Of a stretch of DNA of 64,000 nt, positions 45,324 through 57,067 are shown piece by piece. Numbering within the stretch: the first letter of the stretch is position 1; every line of letters begins with the position of its first letter. The notes under the pieces were generated by a model, which made no database searches, had not been told where the DNA came from, and saw only the letters and a program-made list of their open reading frames with translations. The DNA comes from Lepus europaeus (lineage: Eukaryota > Chordata > Mammalia > Lagomorpha > Leporidae), in contig NC_084829.1 in NCBI RefSeq assembly GCF_033115175.1, positions 15,574,496 through 15,638,495 on the forward strand. The letters are read 5' to 3'. The translations under genes and the position numbers were made by a program.

Positions 45324-46914
45324 TTCCATGACTTTCTGACTAGTTTTCTTTTTGCCGTAATTAATTAAAAATTCATGGTTAATTTTGAGATAAATTTCAG
45401 GAAATAAAATCAGTTTATAACAAATGATGATTTAGACTTATGCCTCGAACATGCCTAAAACTTCCACCAGCATTTAGTGTGGATCCTGTGATCTCAAAAG
45501 ATTTGTAGTGCATTTTTCTCACTTATAAATGTCAGTGAGAAAATCATTCCCACTTGTATGATTTTCATTCACTGAAAATCACAAATGTTACAGCAAATTA
45601 GCTAACTTTCCTGTATTTAAAATGGGAAAATTAGAGTGGATCACACCTTGATGACAAATCAACTTCTTAAAAATATAAGTGAAACACAATACAATGATAA
45701 GATATAATAAAAATTTAAAATATAGTCTTGTGATCTCCGGCCTGTTTTTTGTGTGATTTAAATGGCCTTTTTAATGCCTGCAACCTTGCTGACATCCATT
45801 TGGTCAGCGTGTATCAAGTTTCTGAAAACTTCTAGGTGTGATTTTGAAGTTCTGTTGATTTTATTTGGCATGTAACTCAAAGTTGTTCATTCTTAAGAAC
45901 AGCTTTGAAAGAAAACTGAGTTAAATAACCATTTTATTTGTAATTCTGATTCAGCATTTTAGTATGAGCTCTCTGGGCAGGTCCTGTGTAGGTGTTGCCT
46001 GGGATCACAATTGAGGGCTTAGTCATCTGGTGCCCTGATGGAGTCTGGTTTCTTGAAGATGGCTTCTCTCACTGGTCTGGAGGTTTGGGCTGGCTTTTGG
46101 GTAGGCCCTGTGTCTCCAGCAGGCAAGCTCAGGCTTTTTCGTAAGATAACAGAACCCAAAAAAGGCAAACTCCTGTAGACAAACACTTTCCAAAAACTAT
46201 GTTAGTGTTTTATTTACTGATGTCCCACTGGCTAAGGCAAGTGAAATGGCAAAACAGAAGCATTGTGGGGTGGGCCTTGGTGAAGGTATATGTACCAGAA
46301 GGTGTGTAATGTGAAACAGTTTCTGGAAAAGTGTATTACAATGTATATAATCCATTTTTCCTGTGTAATTTTGGGGCAGAAAATGTTGAATTGCAATATG
46401 GATACTTTCTATGAAATTTAGGTTGTTTGAGAGCATAGGATGTTCTAGTGGAACTACTAAGATTCAGTCTTTTAACATACCTCTCTTAATAGGAAAATAG
46501 TTAATACTGTACTACTATTTTCTATAATATAAATTTTAGTGATAACATAATATTTCTTCCTTTGGTGTAGTATAATTCATTTCAACAGCCATTCTTAAAA
46601 TGTTAAATTATTTCTTGGCACGGACAATAATTTTTACAAAATCAGTAGCAAATGAGTTTTTCATTAACCTAATAACTTTTGTTTGAACTCTATCAACTAG
46701 TAAAATTGTGGATTCTCTTTCAATGAGATCTTTTCTGCCTCTTCTCAGGTATGTAGTACTATTTTCCCCGGGGGCTTTTTTTGGTATTCTTTTATCCAGC
46801 TAGTGTGTCCATTATCCTCTGTTAGTTTCTGTCATGATCTTGCTTTGCACATTAGAACATAGGATCAGACCAGACTATTTTTCTCACATTCCCACCACTC
46901 ACTTTCTCTTCTAG
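45324..46914. other. Intron sequence, no repeat recognised
   Basis: A SINE-poor 1.6-kb stretch before the start-codon exon. No other splice-flanked frame found. Confidence 0.5.
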
Positions 46915-46972
46915 GTATAATTCTAGAGTCCTCTACCTGTTTCCAAGAGCCAAGAAAATGAGTGCATCTTCA
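46915..46972 (+). CDS. KRAB zinc-finger gene, exon 2 with the start codon
   Basis: A pyrimidine-rich acceptor ends in CTCTTCTAG at 46914, and the exon ends before a strong donor, GTAAGT, at 46973. The ATG is at 46958 in a good context (AAGAAAATGA), and the exon encodes only Met-Ser-Ala-Ser-Ser before splicing out in phase 0. KRAB-ZNF genes typically have such a tiny first coding exon, and phase 0 fits the KRAB A exon at 60948. The 43 bases before the ATG are 5'UTR, and there is an in-frame stop upstream. Coding sequence is 46958-46972 only. What could be wrong: an alternative upstream exon or start may exist, since only sequence signals were used. Confidence 0.75.
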
Positions 46973-48693
46973 GTAAGTTGTGTATTTATTTATTCCTGTT
47001 TGTTTTATACTGTATTTTAGAAGCACTATTAGACTTTATTAATTAAAATGGAAAAGAAAAATAAAATTCAGTATCAGAGGAATATGTATAAACAGGATAA
47101 GTTTTTCATGGGTATAAGCTGTTAGAGCCATCTAAATTGAGTGCAAATTGGTCTCTGGTCTTTCTGATACCCTAGCGAAAAAGACATATTTGTTACATGA
47201 TTTTAAAGTGAACATGCTAAATTCACATTGGTTATTTAGTCTGAAAGATTTATTAGTTCCATTGATGTGGTAGACAGTAACATTACCAACCTGGAATTAA
47301 AGGCTTAGCACTCTTAAAAGTAACAATGCATAAAAACAAATCGGTATTAAGGTTTTTCCCATCTGGTGTTAAGTCCTGCTACTTTGGTTTCTTTTCTTTG
47401 ACATCTTGTTCTCATGCCTGATGCAGTGTGGACTTGCTTTAACAGTGTGGTCCTAGATAGCATTTGAAAGGCTGTACTTGACTGATGGATACAACCAGGA
47501 GTGTATGGAGGATAGAGTCTACTGCAGGTCCTTGAATTGTAACTCTCCGTATGTTTGTCTGAGCCAGTCTGTAATTGCAGGTTGTGCCACAGACTACCTA
47601 CAGATACATTTTTGAGCAGATATTTCCATTGCTTATATGCACTGGTATAGCTTATTTCAGTTCTTCACAGGTTTACCAGTAATTTAATTTATAATTGGAT
47701 CTAAAGTCTGTTCTCTAGTCTTTGCTTTATTTGAATCATCTGCCATGTTTGAAGCTACTGTCCATGTTCTTCACTTGGAAATTCTTCTCTGTTAGTATCT
47801 ATTGTAATCTCACTGATGTTTTCTTTTTCTCAGAATCTCTGTATTTTCTTCTTTACATGACTCATTCGACTGTTCCATCTGATCCAAGGGTCACGCCACT
47901 CTTCAGTTTTCCTTGAGTGACGTGGCCCTCTCTAACCTCATACTCCAAGAGTTTCCAACTTGAACCCCATTTCTAGCCTTTAGACTGTAGTTCACTGCCT
48001 GGTGAATGCTTCTTTGTAGCTTTCCAAGAGCCACCTCAAACTCAGCAAATACAATATAAAAACCATGTCCTTCATTCTTCTCTAAAATTTATCTGTGGCA
48101 TCACTGCCAACCAGCCTGGACTCAAACCACTGAAATGTAATTTCTCCCAGATTCCCCCTCTGCCCCTCCATTTAGGTCAATCTCATATAGTACATTTCAT
48201 GCTACTTTCCTTCGATTTGTTTTTTACATTTTTATTCTAATGCCTACATGAAGTGTACACAGAGGTAGAGAAGTTGTTGGTTCTCAAAAAACAAGTACAG
48301 TAATTGTATGTGTTTTTACGTTGGAAATGTCACTCTTTGGTACTCCCAAAGGTTGTATTAACTCAGAAATGATGTTAAATCCTCCTGATCTGTGCTACTA
48401 GACAGTTGGTGCGGTGGAAGCCTTGGGAGTCAGTGGGAGAAGACATTCAGGAATTAACGGGATACAACCTGGCAAGTGGCTTGTTCTTGCTTTTTTAGTC
48501 CCCGGAACTATGAGAAAATAAATTTCTATAGTTTGAGACACCACTTCTGTAGTGCTTTGGTAGGATATCCTGGGTAACAAACATAACACTTAATTGACAT
48601 GTAACAATTGTATATATTTTGTGTCAGTTTTTGTAAGGTTTTACAGTATGAGTCTTTAATTAGATACTTTAGGTAGTATGGTACTGCTTCACT
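46973..48693. other. Intron sequence, SINE-free
   Basis: 1.7 kb without recognisable SINEs, unlike the surrounding DNA; no exon identified. Confidence 0.5.
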
Positions 48694-48707
48694 CTGTTCT
48701 AGTGCTT

Positions 48708-49045
48708 CTTTTTTTTTTTTTTTTAAGATTTTTATTTATTTATTTGACAGGTAGAGTTACAGACAGTGAGAGAGAGACAGAGAGAAAGGTCTTCCTTCCA
48801 TTGGTTCACTCCCCAGATGGCCGCAACTGCCGGGACTGCACCGATCCGAAGCCAGGAGCCAGGTGCTTCTTCCTGGTCCTCCACATGGGTGCAGGTGCCC
48901 AAGCACTTGGGCCATCTTCCACTGCTTTTCCGGGCCACAGCAGAGAGCTGGATTGGAGGAGTGGCAGCTGGGACTAGAATCAGCGCTCATGTGGGATGAC
49001 AGTGCTGCAAGCAGAGGATTAACCTACTGTGCCATGGCCCAGCCC
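48708..49045 (-). mobile_element. C-repeat SINE
   Basis: CTGTTCTAGTGCTT flanks it (48694-48707 and 49046-49059). Confidence 0.95.
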
Positions 49046-49146
49046 CTGTTCTAGTGCTTTTATACATGTGTTTATAGATGTTGAATCAACATATATTATG
49101 AACCTCACACATGATATTATAATTTTTGCTATAAATGATCATATCT

Positions 49147-49294
49147 TTTTTTTTCTGGGCTGCCGTGTCGCTAGCGATTAAAAGGGCAGCCTGAGAACTG
49201 CAGGCAGCCCCGGTCGTGTGAGCTTGTGCTCTGGCGCTGCAGCCTGACCCCCCGGCACCATGCGCAGGTGCGACGGGGACTCAAAGGCAGCGCG
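49147..49294 (-). mobile_element. Short GC-rich retroposed insert of unknown origin
   Basis: About 148 bp of GC-rich, CpG-containing sequence interrupts AT-rich DNA. A perfect 10-bp direct repeat, GATCATATCT (49137-49146 and 49295-49304), flanks it, with a T run at the left edge. These are the hallmarks of L1-mediated insertion of a polyadenylated RNA on the minus strand. It is not a C-repeat. The 3' part can fold, because GGGCTGCC pairs with GGCAGCCC about 45 bases apart. It may be a fragment of an mRNA or a structured small RNA; I do not recognise it. Confidence 0.65.
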
Positions 49295-49509
49295 GATCAT
49301 ATCTATTTTAAAGAGATTAAGAAAATAAAATGGTTTGCAGTCCTTTATGCTTACCTACAAACAGACTCACCATTTAGGTGATCCTGATCCTTTCCTGTGC
49401 ACCCAGATTAGCATCTGCCATCGTTTGTCCTCAAGAACTTCAACATTTTTATAGTGTAGGTGGACTGGTGATTAATTGTTAGTTTCTTTTCTGAAAACAT
49501 CCTTTTTTT

Positions 49510-49558
49510 TAAAAAAAAAAGATTTATTTATTTGAAAGGCAGAATTGCAGAGAGGCAT

Positions 49559-49595
<37 letters not shown>

Positions 49596-49850
49596 CCATC
49601 TGCTGGTTCACTCCCCAGCTGGCTACAACAGCTGGAGCTGTGTTGATCTGAAGACAGAAGCCAGGAGCTTCTTCCAGGTCTCCCACATGGGTGCAGGGGT
49701 CCGATGACTTGGGTCATTCTCCACCGCTTTCCCAGGCCACAGCAGAGAGCTGGATCAGAAGTGGAGCAGCTGGAACTTGAACTGGTGCCCATATGGGATG
49801 CCGGCCTTGCAGGCGGTGGCTTTACTCACTACACCACAGCACAGGCCCCT
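49510..49850 (-). mobile_element. C-repeat SINE
   Basis: A-rich edge, GATTTATTTATTTGAAAGG, a 30-base GA run, end CACAGCACAGGCCCC. Confidence 0.9.
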
Positions 49851-50159
49851 TACACTTCATTTTAAGGAAAGTTTCCCTGTATATCAAATTTTATATTTAA
49901 GGATTTTTTTTTTTCATTCCGTTGATTCTGATGAGAGAAGTCAACTGTCATTCGTATGTGGCTGTGGCCCAGTACGCTGTGTGCATTTTTTCTCGCTGTC
50001 TTCAAGATCTCTTTGTCTGAATTTGTTTGGTGATTTGCTTAGAGTAGTTTTGTTTGTGTCTGTGCTGATTAAGAGGTCACTGAACAATTTAATCTGTAAA
50101 TTGAGGTTTTTGACAAACTGGGAGAGTTTTAGCTTTTGTTTTGTTTTCTTTTTCTTTTT

Positions 50160-50445
50160 CTTTTTTTTAAGATTCATTTATTTTTTGATTTATAGTCAGA
50201 GTTACAGAGGGAGAAGGAGAGAATTTGCTCCCCAGCTGGCTGTAATGGCCAGAGCTGGGCCCGACCAAAGCCAGGAGCCAAGAGTTTCTTCTAGGTCTCC
50301 CACGTGGGTACAGTGGGCCATTTTCCACTGCTTTCCCACACGTGTTAGCAGGAAGATGCATCAAAAATGGAGCAGCCGGAATCAAACAGGTGCCCATATG
50401 GGATGCCAGCACTGCAGGTGGTGGCTTTACCCTCTATGCCTCTAT
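50160..50445 (-). mobile_element. C-repeat SINE with deletions
   Basis: TTTTTTTTAAGATTCATTTATT start; the GA stretch and CTTCCATC block are shortened. Confidence 0.83.
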
Positions 50446-50654
50446 GTCTCCTTAATCATTGTTTGCTAAACCTACATAGTGCACTCTATTCTTTCTCTTT
50501 TCTTCCTAAAACTCCAGTTACATGTACAGTGTGCTTAAAAAAGTTTTTGTAAATTTAAAAATTATTATTATTCCATAAGGCTATTGGATATGCATAATAT
50601 GCCGAAACTATGCACAATGGCAAAATCTGTACTAAAGTAGACTTGGTTTTCAAG

Positions 50655-50972
50655 TATTTAATTTATTTATTGAGAGACAGAGAGAGATGCAGAGACAGAT
50701 ATACAGGGAGAGCAGCCATCTACAGGTTTACTCTTGAAATGCCCACAAGAGCCAAGACTTGGGCCAGGCAGAAGCAGTGAGCCAGAAAGTCAGTCTAGAT
50801 CTCCTGTGTGGGAGGCAGGAACCCAATTACATGAGCCATCACCACTACCTCCCAGAACTGTGTTAGCAGGGAGCTGGAGAGAGAAGCTACAACTTCATGT
50901 CAGACCCAGGTACTGGTATGGGACGGAGGCATCTTAACTCATGTCTTAGCAATTAGGCCAAATGCCCACCAT
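50655..50972 (-). mobile_element. Old SINE, diverged subfamily
   Basis: ATTTATTTATTGAGAGACAG, CCAATTACATGAGCCATCACC, end AGGCCAAATGCCC. Confidence 0.7.
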
Positions 50973-51114
50973 AAATTTAAATCTATTTTTCTTAAATTTT
51001 TGAAGTATTCTTTGTATACCAAATTGCTTTCTAAATTGCTCCAGCAGTTTTAACCTCTGCCCAGTTTTTTTTTTTTCTCTTTTTCACAAATGTTAGGTAA
51101 TACCTATTGATCTG

Positions 51115-51370
51115 TGTTCTGCCTTAGTCGTCTCTGTGTTGCTATAAAAATACCACATACTGAGCAATTTAAAAAGTAAAGAAATGTATTATAGTCTGGG
51201 AGGATGTGAAGTCCAAAGGTATGTGCCAGGTCTACAGAAGGCCACATTGCTGCATAATAAGGTGGCAGAAGGCATTGCATGGTGAGATAGCAAAAGATAG
51301 AACTCAGTCTCGGTCCCTTTTATAATTGGTGTTAATACATTTAAGGGACATAAATGGTTGTATTGGGAAT
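51115..51370 (-). mobile_element. MaLR-type LTR fragment
   Basis: GTGTTGCTATAAAAATACC, then ACTGAGCAATTTAAAAAG and GGAAGTCCAAAG-like blocks, match the antisense of MLT1/MST-type LTR ends. A SINE at 51372 cuts it off. Confidence 0.6.
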
Positions 51371-51371
51371 T

Positions 51372-51708
51372 AAGTTTTTTTTTTTTTTAAAGATTTATTT
51401 ATTTATTTGAAAGAGTTACACAGAGGAGAGGAGAGGCAGAGAGAGAGAGAGAGAGAGATCTTCCATGCACTGGTTCGCTCCCCAGTTGGCTGCAAGGGCT
51501 GGAGCTGCGCTGATCTGAAGCCAGGAGCTTCTTTCAGGTCTCCCATGTGAGTGCAGGAGCCCAGGGACTTGGGCCATCTTGTACTACTTTCCCAGGCCAT
51601 AGCAGAGAGCTGGATTGGAAGTGGAGCAGCCGGAACTCGAACTGGCACCTATATAGGATGCTGGCACTGCAGTTGGTGGCTTTACCCGCTTTGCCACAGT
51701 GCCAGCCC
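51372..51708 (-). mobile_element. C-repeat SINE
   Basis: T run, AAAGATTTATTTATTTATTTG, end CACAGTGCCAGCCCC. Confidence 0.93.
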
Positions 51709-51850
51709 CCCATAATTTTTTTATTCAGTTAACAGTTGATGGGCATCTGGGTTGATTCCATATCTTATCTATTGTGAATTGTGCTGCAATGAACATGTTG
51801 GGTGCAGATAACTCTTTGATATGCTGATTTCTTTTGGTTTGGGAGAAAAA
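51709..51850 (-). mobile_element. Short LINE-1 ORF2 fragment
   Basis: It carries the antisense of the ORF2 tail, with AACAGTTGATGGGCATCTGG and GATTCCATATCTT blocks that match the same part of the L1 at 13450-13500. It is about 140 bp, directly after a SINE. Confidence 0.75.
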
Positions 51851-52393
51851 ACCTCTGTGTACCTTGTAATGCTCAGTGGTTGATTATCCATTTCTTTCAA
51901 TTTCCAGTGACTGCTTCCATACATGTAGTTTGGTAGTTAGCCAACAATTTTGGTGGGTTTTATTAAAATATGTAGGCTTTAATTTTATGACCTCCCCTCT
52001 GCATTTTTCTCCTTCTCCCCAATTTCTGGTTGTTTTCTCAGCCCTGAACTTTCCCCACTAACATCCCAAGCTGGTAAATCAGCTGTTTTTGATTCCTCAA
52101 TCTTTATGCCAGCTGGGGTGTTTTCTTCTAATGCAATGCCAAAGATATGTGTGTTTGTCCTTTAAGTGTTCCCTTAGTCGAATTTCTACTTTTATTTTGA
52201 TTTTATTTCAATTCATCATCAGATGGTTGTCCTCAAAAATTTGGTCAAATTTTAATTTTTTTTTTCATTCAAGAATGAAAAACAGCTTGTCACAACCATG
52301 ATGCTTTTAAGTTGTTTTTATTACAAAATCTGGCTTCTATTCTTAATTTCACCTGTATTTATTCATGGTTTCATTTTCTCTACCTGGGACTGT
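51851..52393. other. Intron sequence, nothing recognised
   Basis: AT-rich, with short frames only. Confidence 0.5.
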
Positions 52394-52409
52394 TGCATTA
52401 AGATTTCTT

Positions 52410-52756
52410 TTTTTTTTTTTAATTTTTGACAGGCAGAGTGGACAGTGAGAGAGAAAGACAGAGAGAAAGGTCTTTCTTTTGCCGTTGGTTCACCCTCCAA
52501 TGGCCGCCACGGCCGGTGCGCTGTGGCCGGCGCATCTCGCTGATCCGAAGGCAGGAACCAGGTGCTTCTCCTGGTCTCCCATGGGGTGCAGGGCCCAAGC
52601 ACTTGGGCCATCCTCCACTGCACTTCCGGGCCATAGCAGAGAGCTGGCCTGGAAGGGGGGCAACCGGGACAGAATCCAGTGCCCCTACCGGGACTAGAAC
52701 CCCGTGTGCCAGTGCTGCAAGGCAGAGGATTAGCCTGTTGAGCCACGATGCCGGCC
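52410..52756 (-). mobile_element. Full-length young C-repeat SINE
   Basis: TGCATTAAGATTTCTT flanks it (52394-52409 and 52757-52772); ends CCACGATGCCGGCC. Confidence 0.96.
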
Positions 52757-52924
52757 TGCATTAAGATTTCTTAAATATCATTTTCTGCTACACAATTTTG
52801 CGTGAATTATTATACAGAAATAATACACAAAATAGAGCCAGGAAAATTATGGCCTACATGCCTGATTTAGTCCTCTTTTGCTTTTCTGTGTCTCATAAAT
52901 TTTTACTGGTTGTAGCTTAGAAAA

Positions 52925-53215
52925 TTATTTACTCGTCATTTATTTGAGAGACAGCAAGAGATAGATCTTCCATATATTGATTATACCTCCAAAATGCCTC
53001 CTGCAGCAAGGGCCAGGCTAGGCTGAACCCAGGAGAATGAAACTCAATTCAGGTCTCCATGGGAATGACATGCACCCAAGTATGGGCAGCATCACTTGCT
53101 GCTTACCAGGGTGCTCAAGAGTGGATGGCGGGAGTAAGAAGCAGAGCCAGGACTCAAACCCAGACACTCTGACATGGGATGTGGACGTCTTAACCACTGC
53201 ACCAAAGCCTGCCTT
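52925..53215 (-). mobile_element. Old SINE, diverged subfamily
   Basis: TCATTTATTTGAGAGACAGC, GGACTCAAACCCAGACACTC, end ACCAAAGCCTGCC. Confidence 0.7.
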
Positions 53216-53669
53216 TGTAGCTTTTTAAGCATGTGTTTTTGTGGTTCACAGTATTCTTTGATGTATAGTATACCTTCAGGTAATAGTAGACCTTTTCATG
53301 TATAAGAGAGAATTTTATAGTAGTGTACTTCCACTGATCTCTTCCCAGCTTCTATACTGTGCTTGTTAAATGTTTTATTTACATGTATTGTAAATCATAC
53401 AATATATTGTTGGATCTTGCTTCTAATAACCCAATGAATTTTTAACAAGTTTGAAAATAAGAGCAAAGTTTTTGCTTCCATATTTACCATTTCCATTATC
53501 TATTTGTATTCATGCAGATTTTGATCTTTTTTGCTTATCTGTTTTGGTTTTCTGTTTTTGGTATTTTGACCATGGTATAATTGTGATATAATTAGCTTCA
53601 TGTTGAGTTTTGCTGTGTGAAGTTCAGATGTCTTTAATGCCATGATATTTCTGATACCAAGTGCACATT
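53216..53669. other. Intron sequence, nothing recognised
   Basis: AT-rich; no feature seen. Confidence 0.5.
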
Positions 53670-54110
53670 GGGAGGTCTCTAAGATTACCCTCGAGTTTAG
53701 TAATTCCTCAGAGGAATTAAAGACCTCAGAAAAGCCTCGTACGCACAGGCACGGTTTATTAGTATGAGAGAATCTACTAGTCAACCAAAGGATAAACAGA
53801 ACAGGGCTGGGGCCATGAGTCATCCAGCACAAACTTCCAGTTGTTTTCTCTCAGTGGAGTCCTGTTGACATTGCCTGTGTCTTCCAGCAGTGGGTGACAA
53901 TACAGGACATGGGCAACCAGAAACTCATCTGAGCCTGTCTTCAGAGTTTTTATTGGGGTCTAGTCACATAGAAGTGGTTGGCCACCCCATGGCTGCTCTT
54001 GGTCTCCAGCATATCTAGAGGTTGGACTAATACCACATGACTGAATACCTCCACCATGAATCACATTGTAAGCCCAGACTATCCCTGTAGCCAACAGCCT
54101 TAAGATAAAT
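53670..54110 (-). mobile_element. Probable ERVL-type LTR
   Basis: The minus strand has AATAAACCGTGCC (near 53752) followed by a U5-like end. A GTGGAGTCCTGTTGACA block and a TTTTTATTGGGGTCTAGTCAC block are common in old ERVL LTRs. The boundaries are not sharp and the family is uncertain. Confidence 0.45.
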
Positions 54111-54121
54111 GAAAACAGGTG

Positions 54122-54430
54122 AGGGGACAGCACTGTGGTATAGTAGGTAAAACCACTGCCTGAAGTGACAGCATCCCATATGGGTGCCTTTTCAAATCCC
54201 GACTTCCCATCTAGCTGCCTGCTAATGTACCTGGGAAAGCAGTGGAAGAGGGCCTTGTGTTCCTGCGCCCATGTGGAAGACCTGGAAGAAGCTCCTGGCT
54301 TCCAATCGGCCCAGCTCTGGCCGTTGCGGCCATTTGGGGAGTGATCCAGCAGATGGAAGACCTTTCTCTGCTTCTGCCTCTCTCTAACTCTGACTTTCAA
54401 ATAAATAAATAAATAAATGTTTTTTTTTTT
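54122..54430 (+). mobile_element. C-repeat SINE
   Basis: GGGGACAGCACTGTGG to CTTTCAAATAAATAAATAAATAAAT. Confidence 0.9.
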
Positions 54431-54464
54431 TAAGTTAAAAACAAACAAACAAAAAAACAGATCA

Positions 54465-54800
54465 GACATCCCCAGCAGCATGTTAAGCAGTTGCCTGCAG
54501 TGCTGGCTTCCCTTATGGGTACTGGTTCAAGTCCTAGCTTCATCACTTTTGATCTAACTCCCTGCTTAATGTTCCTGGGAAGGCAGAAGATGGCCCAAGT
54601 CCCTGGGACCTTGCCAACCATGTGGGAGACCCAGAAGAAGCTCCTGGTTCCTGGCTTCAGCCTGCCCCAGACTGGGTTATTGCAGCCATTTGGGGAGTGA
54701 ACTGGTGGATGGAAGATCTCTCTCAGTCTCTCCTCTCTATAACTCTGCCTTTTAAATAAATAAGTGTGTGTGCATGTGTGTGTGTGAGTGAGAGAGAGAG
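54465..54800 (+). mobile_element. C-repeat SINE with a TG/GA microsatellite tail
   Basis: GACATCCCCAGCAGCATG to TTAAATAAATAAG, then GTGTGTGTGCATGTGTGTG and GAGAGAGAG units to about 54810. Confidence 0.85.
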
Positions 54801-54810
54801 AGAAAGAGGG

Positions 54811-55562
54811 AGTGAGTTGGCATAGGACCAGAGAGAGACAATAGTCCTTTACACCTTGTGATCTGTACACTGTTTCTTGGATCTATGGGCTTTGAATTTT
54901 CACAGAATTTGAAAACTGTCTAATTTTCACGTTCAGTGTTATTTCAGACCTTACTCTCCACTAAGGTCTGCAGTGGTTGCTTGTTTTACCACCTGACATA
55001 ATTTCATACAGCTCGCTGTCTCCATTGTTTTCATCTGAGGTCTCATTAATGATGACCCTTTCCCTGCTGGATGTCTTGTCCTCAGTAAGATGAGGATGAA
55101 TGAAATCTCATTCTACTTGTACTTTTTTGACTTTGAACTGAACTTCAGCTTTGTAGATCTACAGAATTAAGCAGATATCTGAAGTGGAAAGTGTGGAGAC
55201 CCCTCCAATTGCCAATTTTATCAATCCACTTCTGTCTGCCCTCTGAAAGCTCTGTTGTATTTTCTCCATTTAAGGGACCGTTGCAGTCAGATAGGTATCA
55301 GTTTATGGTGGTTTGTGAGAGTAGTTAACAGTGAAAATGGTAAGGACTAGTCTGATGAATATATTTTGAGCATTGAACTACTAGGATGATTGTTGATTGG
55401 TTCACAAAACAAGTCCTTATATAATTTTTGACTTGCCAAAATTTTTTGTTTTTCATTTTTTTGACATAGTTTAACCAATTTTTCTTACTTCTAATGGCTT
55501 TTTATTATTGAAGAGCAGAACGTAAACTGTAATCTTTTGTTCCTTTTTGTGCCAGAATGCTT
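54811..55562. other. Intron sequence, nothing recognised
   Basis: No exon or named repeat identified. Confidence 0.5.
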
Positions 55563-55877
55563 ATTTTTTTTTTAAAGATTTATTTTATTTATTTGAAAGA
55601 GTTACAGAGAGAGGTAGAGACAGAGAGAGAGAGAGGTCTTGCATCTGCTGGTTCACTCCCCAATTGGTCGCAATGGCTGGAGCTGCACTGATCTGAAGCC
55701 AGGAGCCAGGAGCTTCTTCCGGGTGTCTCACGCAGGTGCAGGAACCCAAGGACTTGGGCCATCTTGTACTACTTTCCCAGGCCATAGCAGAGAGCTGGAT
55801 TGGAAGTGGAGCAGCCAGGATTGGAACTGGCGCCCAGACGGGTGGCAGCTTTACCTGCTACGCCACAGTGCCAGCCT
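55563..55877 (-). mobile_element. C-repeat SINE
   Basis: T run, GATTTATTTTATTTATTTG, end CACAGTGCCAGCC; part of the tRNA-like region (CCATATGGGATGCC) is lost. Confidence 0.9.
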
Positions 55878-55989
55878 CAGGATGTTTATTCTTTGTATTT
55901 TTTCTTATGAATGTATAGTTTTCCTATTATTTGGAAGGTAAGCTTAATGTGATGTGACTTGTATTTATCTTGACTTTGTTTTGTGCATT

Positions 55990-56130
55990 TTTAACATTTA
56001 TTTATTTGAGCGGCAGAGAAACTGAAAGGGAGATGTGGAGGTGGAGCAACTAGGATTTGAATCAGCACTCTTATAAGAGATGCTGGCATTGCAGGCAACA
56101 GCCTAACCCACTTTACCACAATGCTGATCC
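55990..56130 (-). mobile_element. Internally deleted old SINE
   Basis: ACATTTATTTATTTGAGCGG joins to GTGGAGCAACTAGGATTTG, skipping the centre. Confidence 0.8.
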
Positions 56131-56334
56131 GAATGAACTTTTGAAAACAGATGTACACAAGTCTACCAAGAACATGATTTTAATAAATGAATCAAGCTTT
56201 TATTATTACTTTAAGTATCTATTTTTGCACATAATCAAAACTTTACTGAAAACGCAATGCTAAGATTACTGTTGTATGACTTATAAAATCAAACATAATT
56301 ACAATGTCTTGGAAGAGTCACTATAATTACTGAA

Positions 56335-56645
56335 CTGGGACTAGCATTCAGAATAGAGGATTAAGCCTCTATCTGAGGTGCCAACACCCATATAGGTGCC
56401 AGTTTGTGTTCCGACTTCTCCACTATTCAATTCAGCTCCTTGAAAATGGCCTAGGAAAAGCAGTAGAGGATAGTTCAAGTGTTGGGGTCCTTGACACCCA
56501 TATGGGAGGCCCAGATGAAGCTCCTGGCTCTTGGCTTCAGCCTGGCCCAGTGCCAGCATTATGGCCATCTGGGAAGTGAACCAGCAGATGTAAGATTACC
56601 CACCGCCTCACTAACTCTTGACTTTCAAAATAATAAAGCTTTAAA
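56335..56645 (+). mobile_element. Old C-repeat SINE
   Basis: GGGACTAGCATTCAGAATAG to TTGACTTTCAAAATAATAAAG. Confidence 0.83.
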
Positions 56646-56732
56646 ATAACAAACAATTACTGAACTTATGATAAAGCTTTCTGTGAGAAAACTCAAATCA
56701 GGAAGTTGTGTGAATTAATAGTGTTGGTTCTG

Positions 56733-57051
56733 GGCCGGCACCGTGGCTCACTTGGTTAAATCTCCGTCTGCGGTGCCAGCATCCCATATGGGCGCCAGGT
56801 TCTAGTCTCAGCTGCTCCTCTTCCAGTCCAGCTCTCTGCTGTGGCCCGGGAAGGCAGTGGAGGATGGCCCAGGTGCTTGGGCCCTACACCCGCATGGGAG
56901 ACCAGGAAAAGGCATCTGGCTCTTGGCTTCAGATCAGTGCAGCGTGCTGGCCATAGCGGCCACTTGGGGGGTGAACCAACGGCAGGAAGACCTTTCTCTC
57001 TGTCTCTCTCACTGTCTAACTCTATCTGTCAGATAAATAAATTTTTTAAAA
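56733..57051 (+). mobile_element. C-repeat SINE, intermediate between young and old forms
   Basis: GGCCGGCACCGTGGCTCAC start but CATCCCATATGGGCGCC inside. AATAGTGTTGGTTCTG / AATAGTGTTGGCTCTG flank it at 56717-56732 and 57052-57067. Confidence 0.95.
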
Positions 57052-57067
57052 AATAGTGTTGGCTCTG

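Noticed and set aside
46197-46436. Minus-strand 79-codon frame in the KRAB-ZNF intron
   Set aside because: No domain, no splice signals and no promoter; typical of chance.
49777-50469. 230-codon plus-strand frame
   Set aside because: It starts in one SINE and ends in another with AT-rich intron between; no protein similarity.
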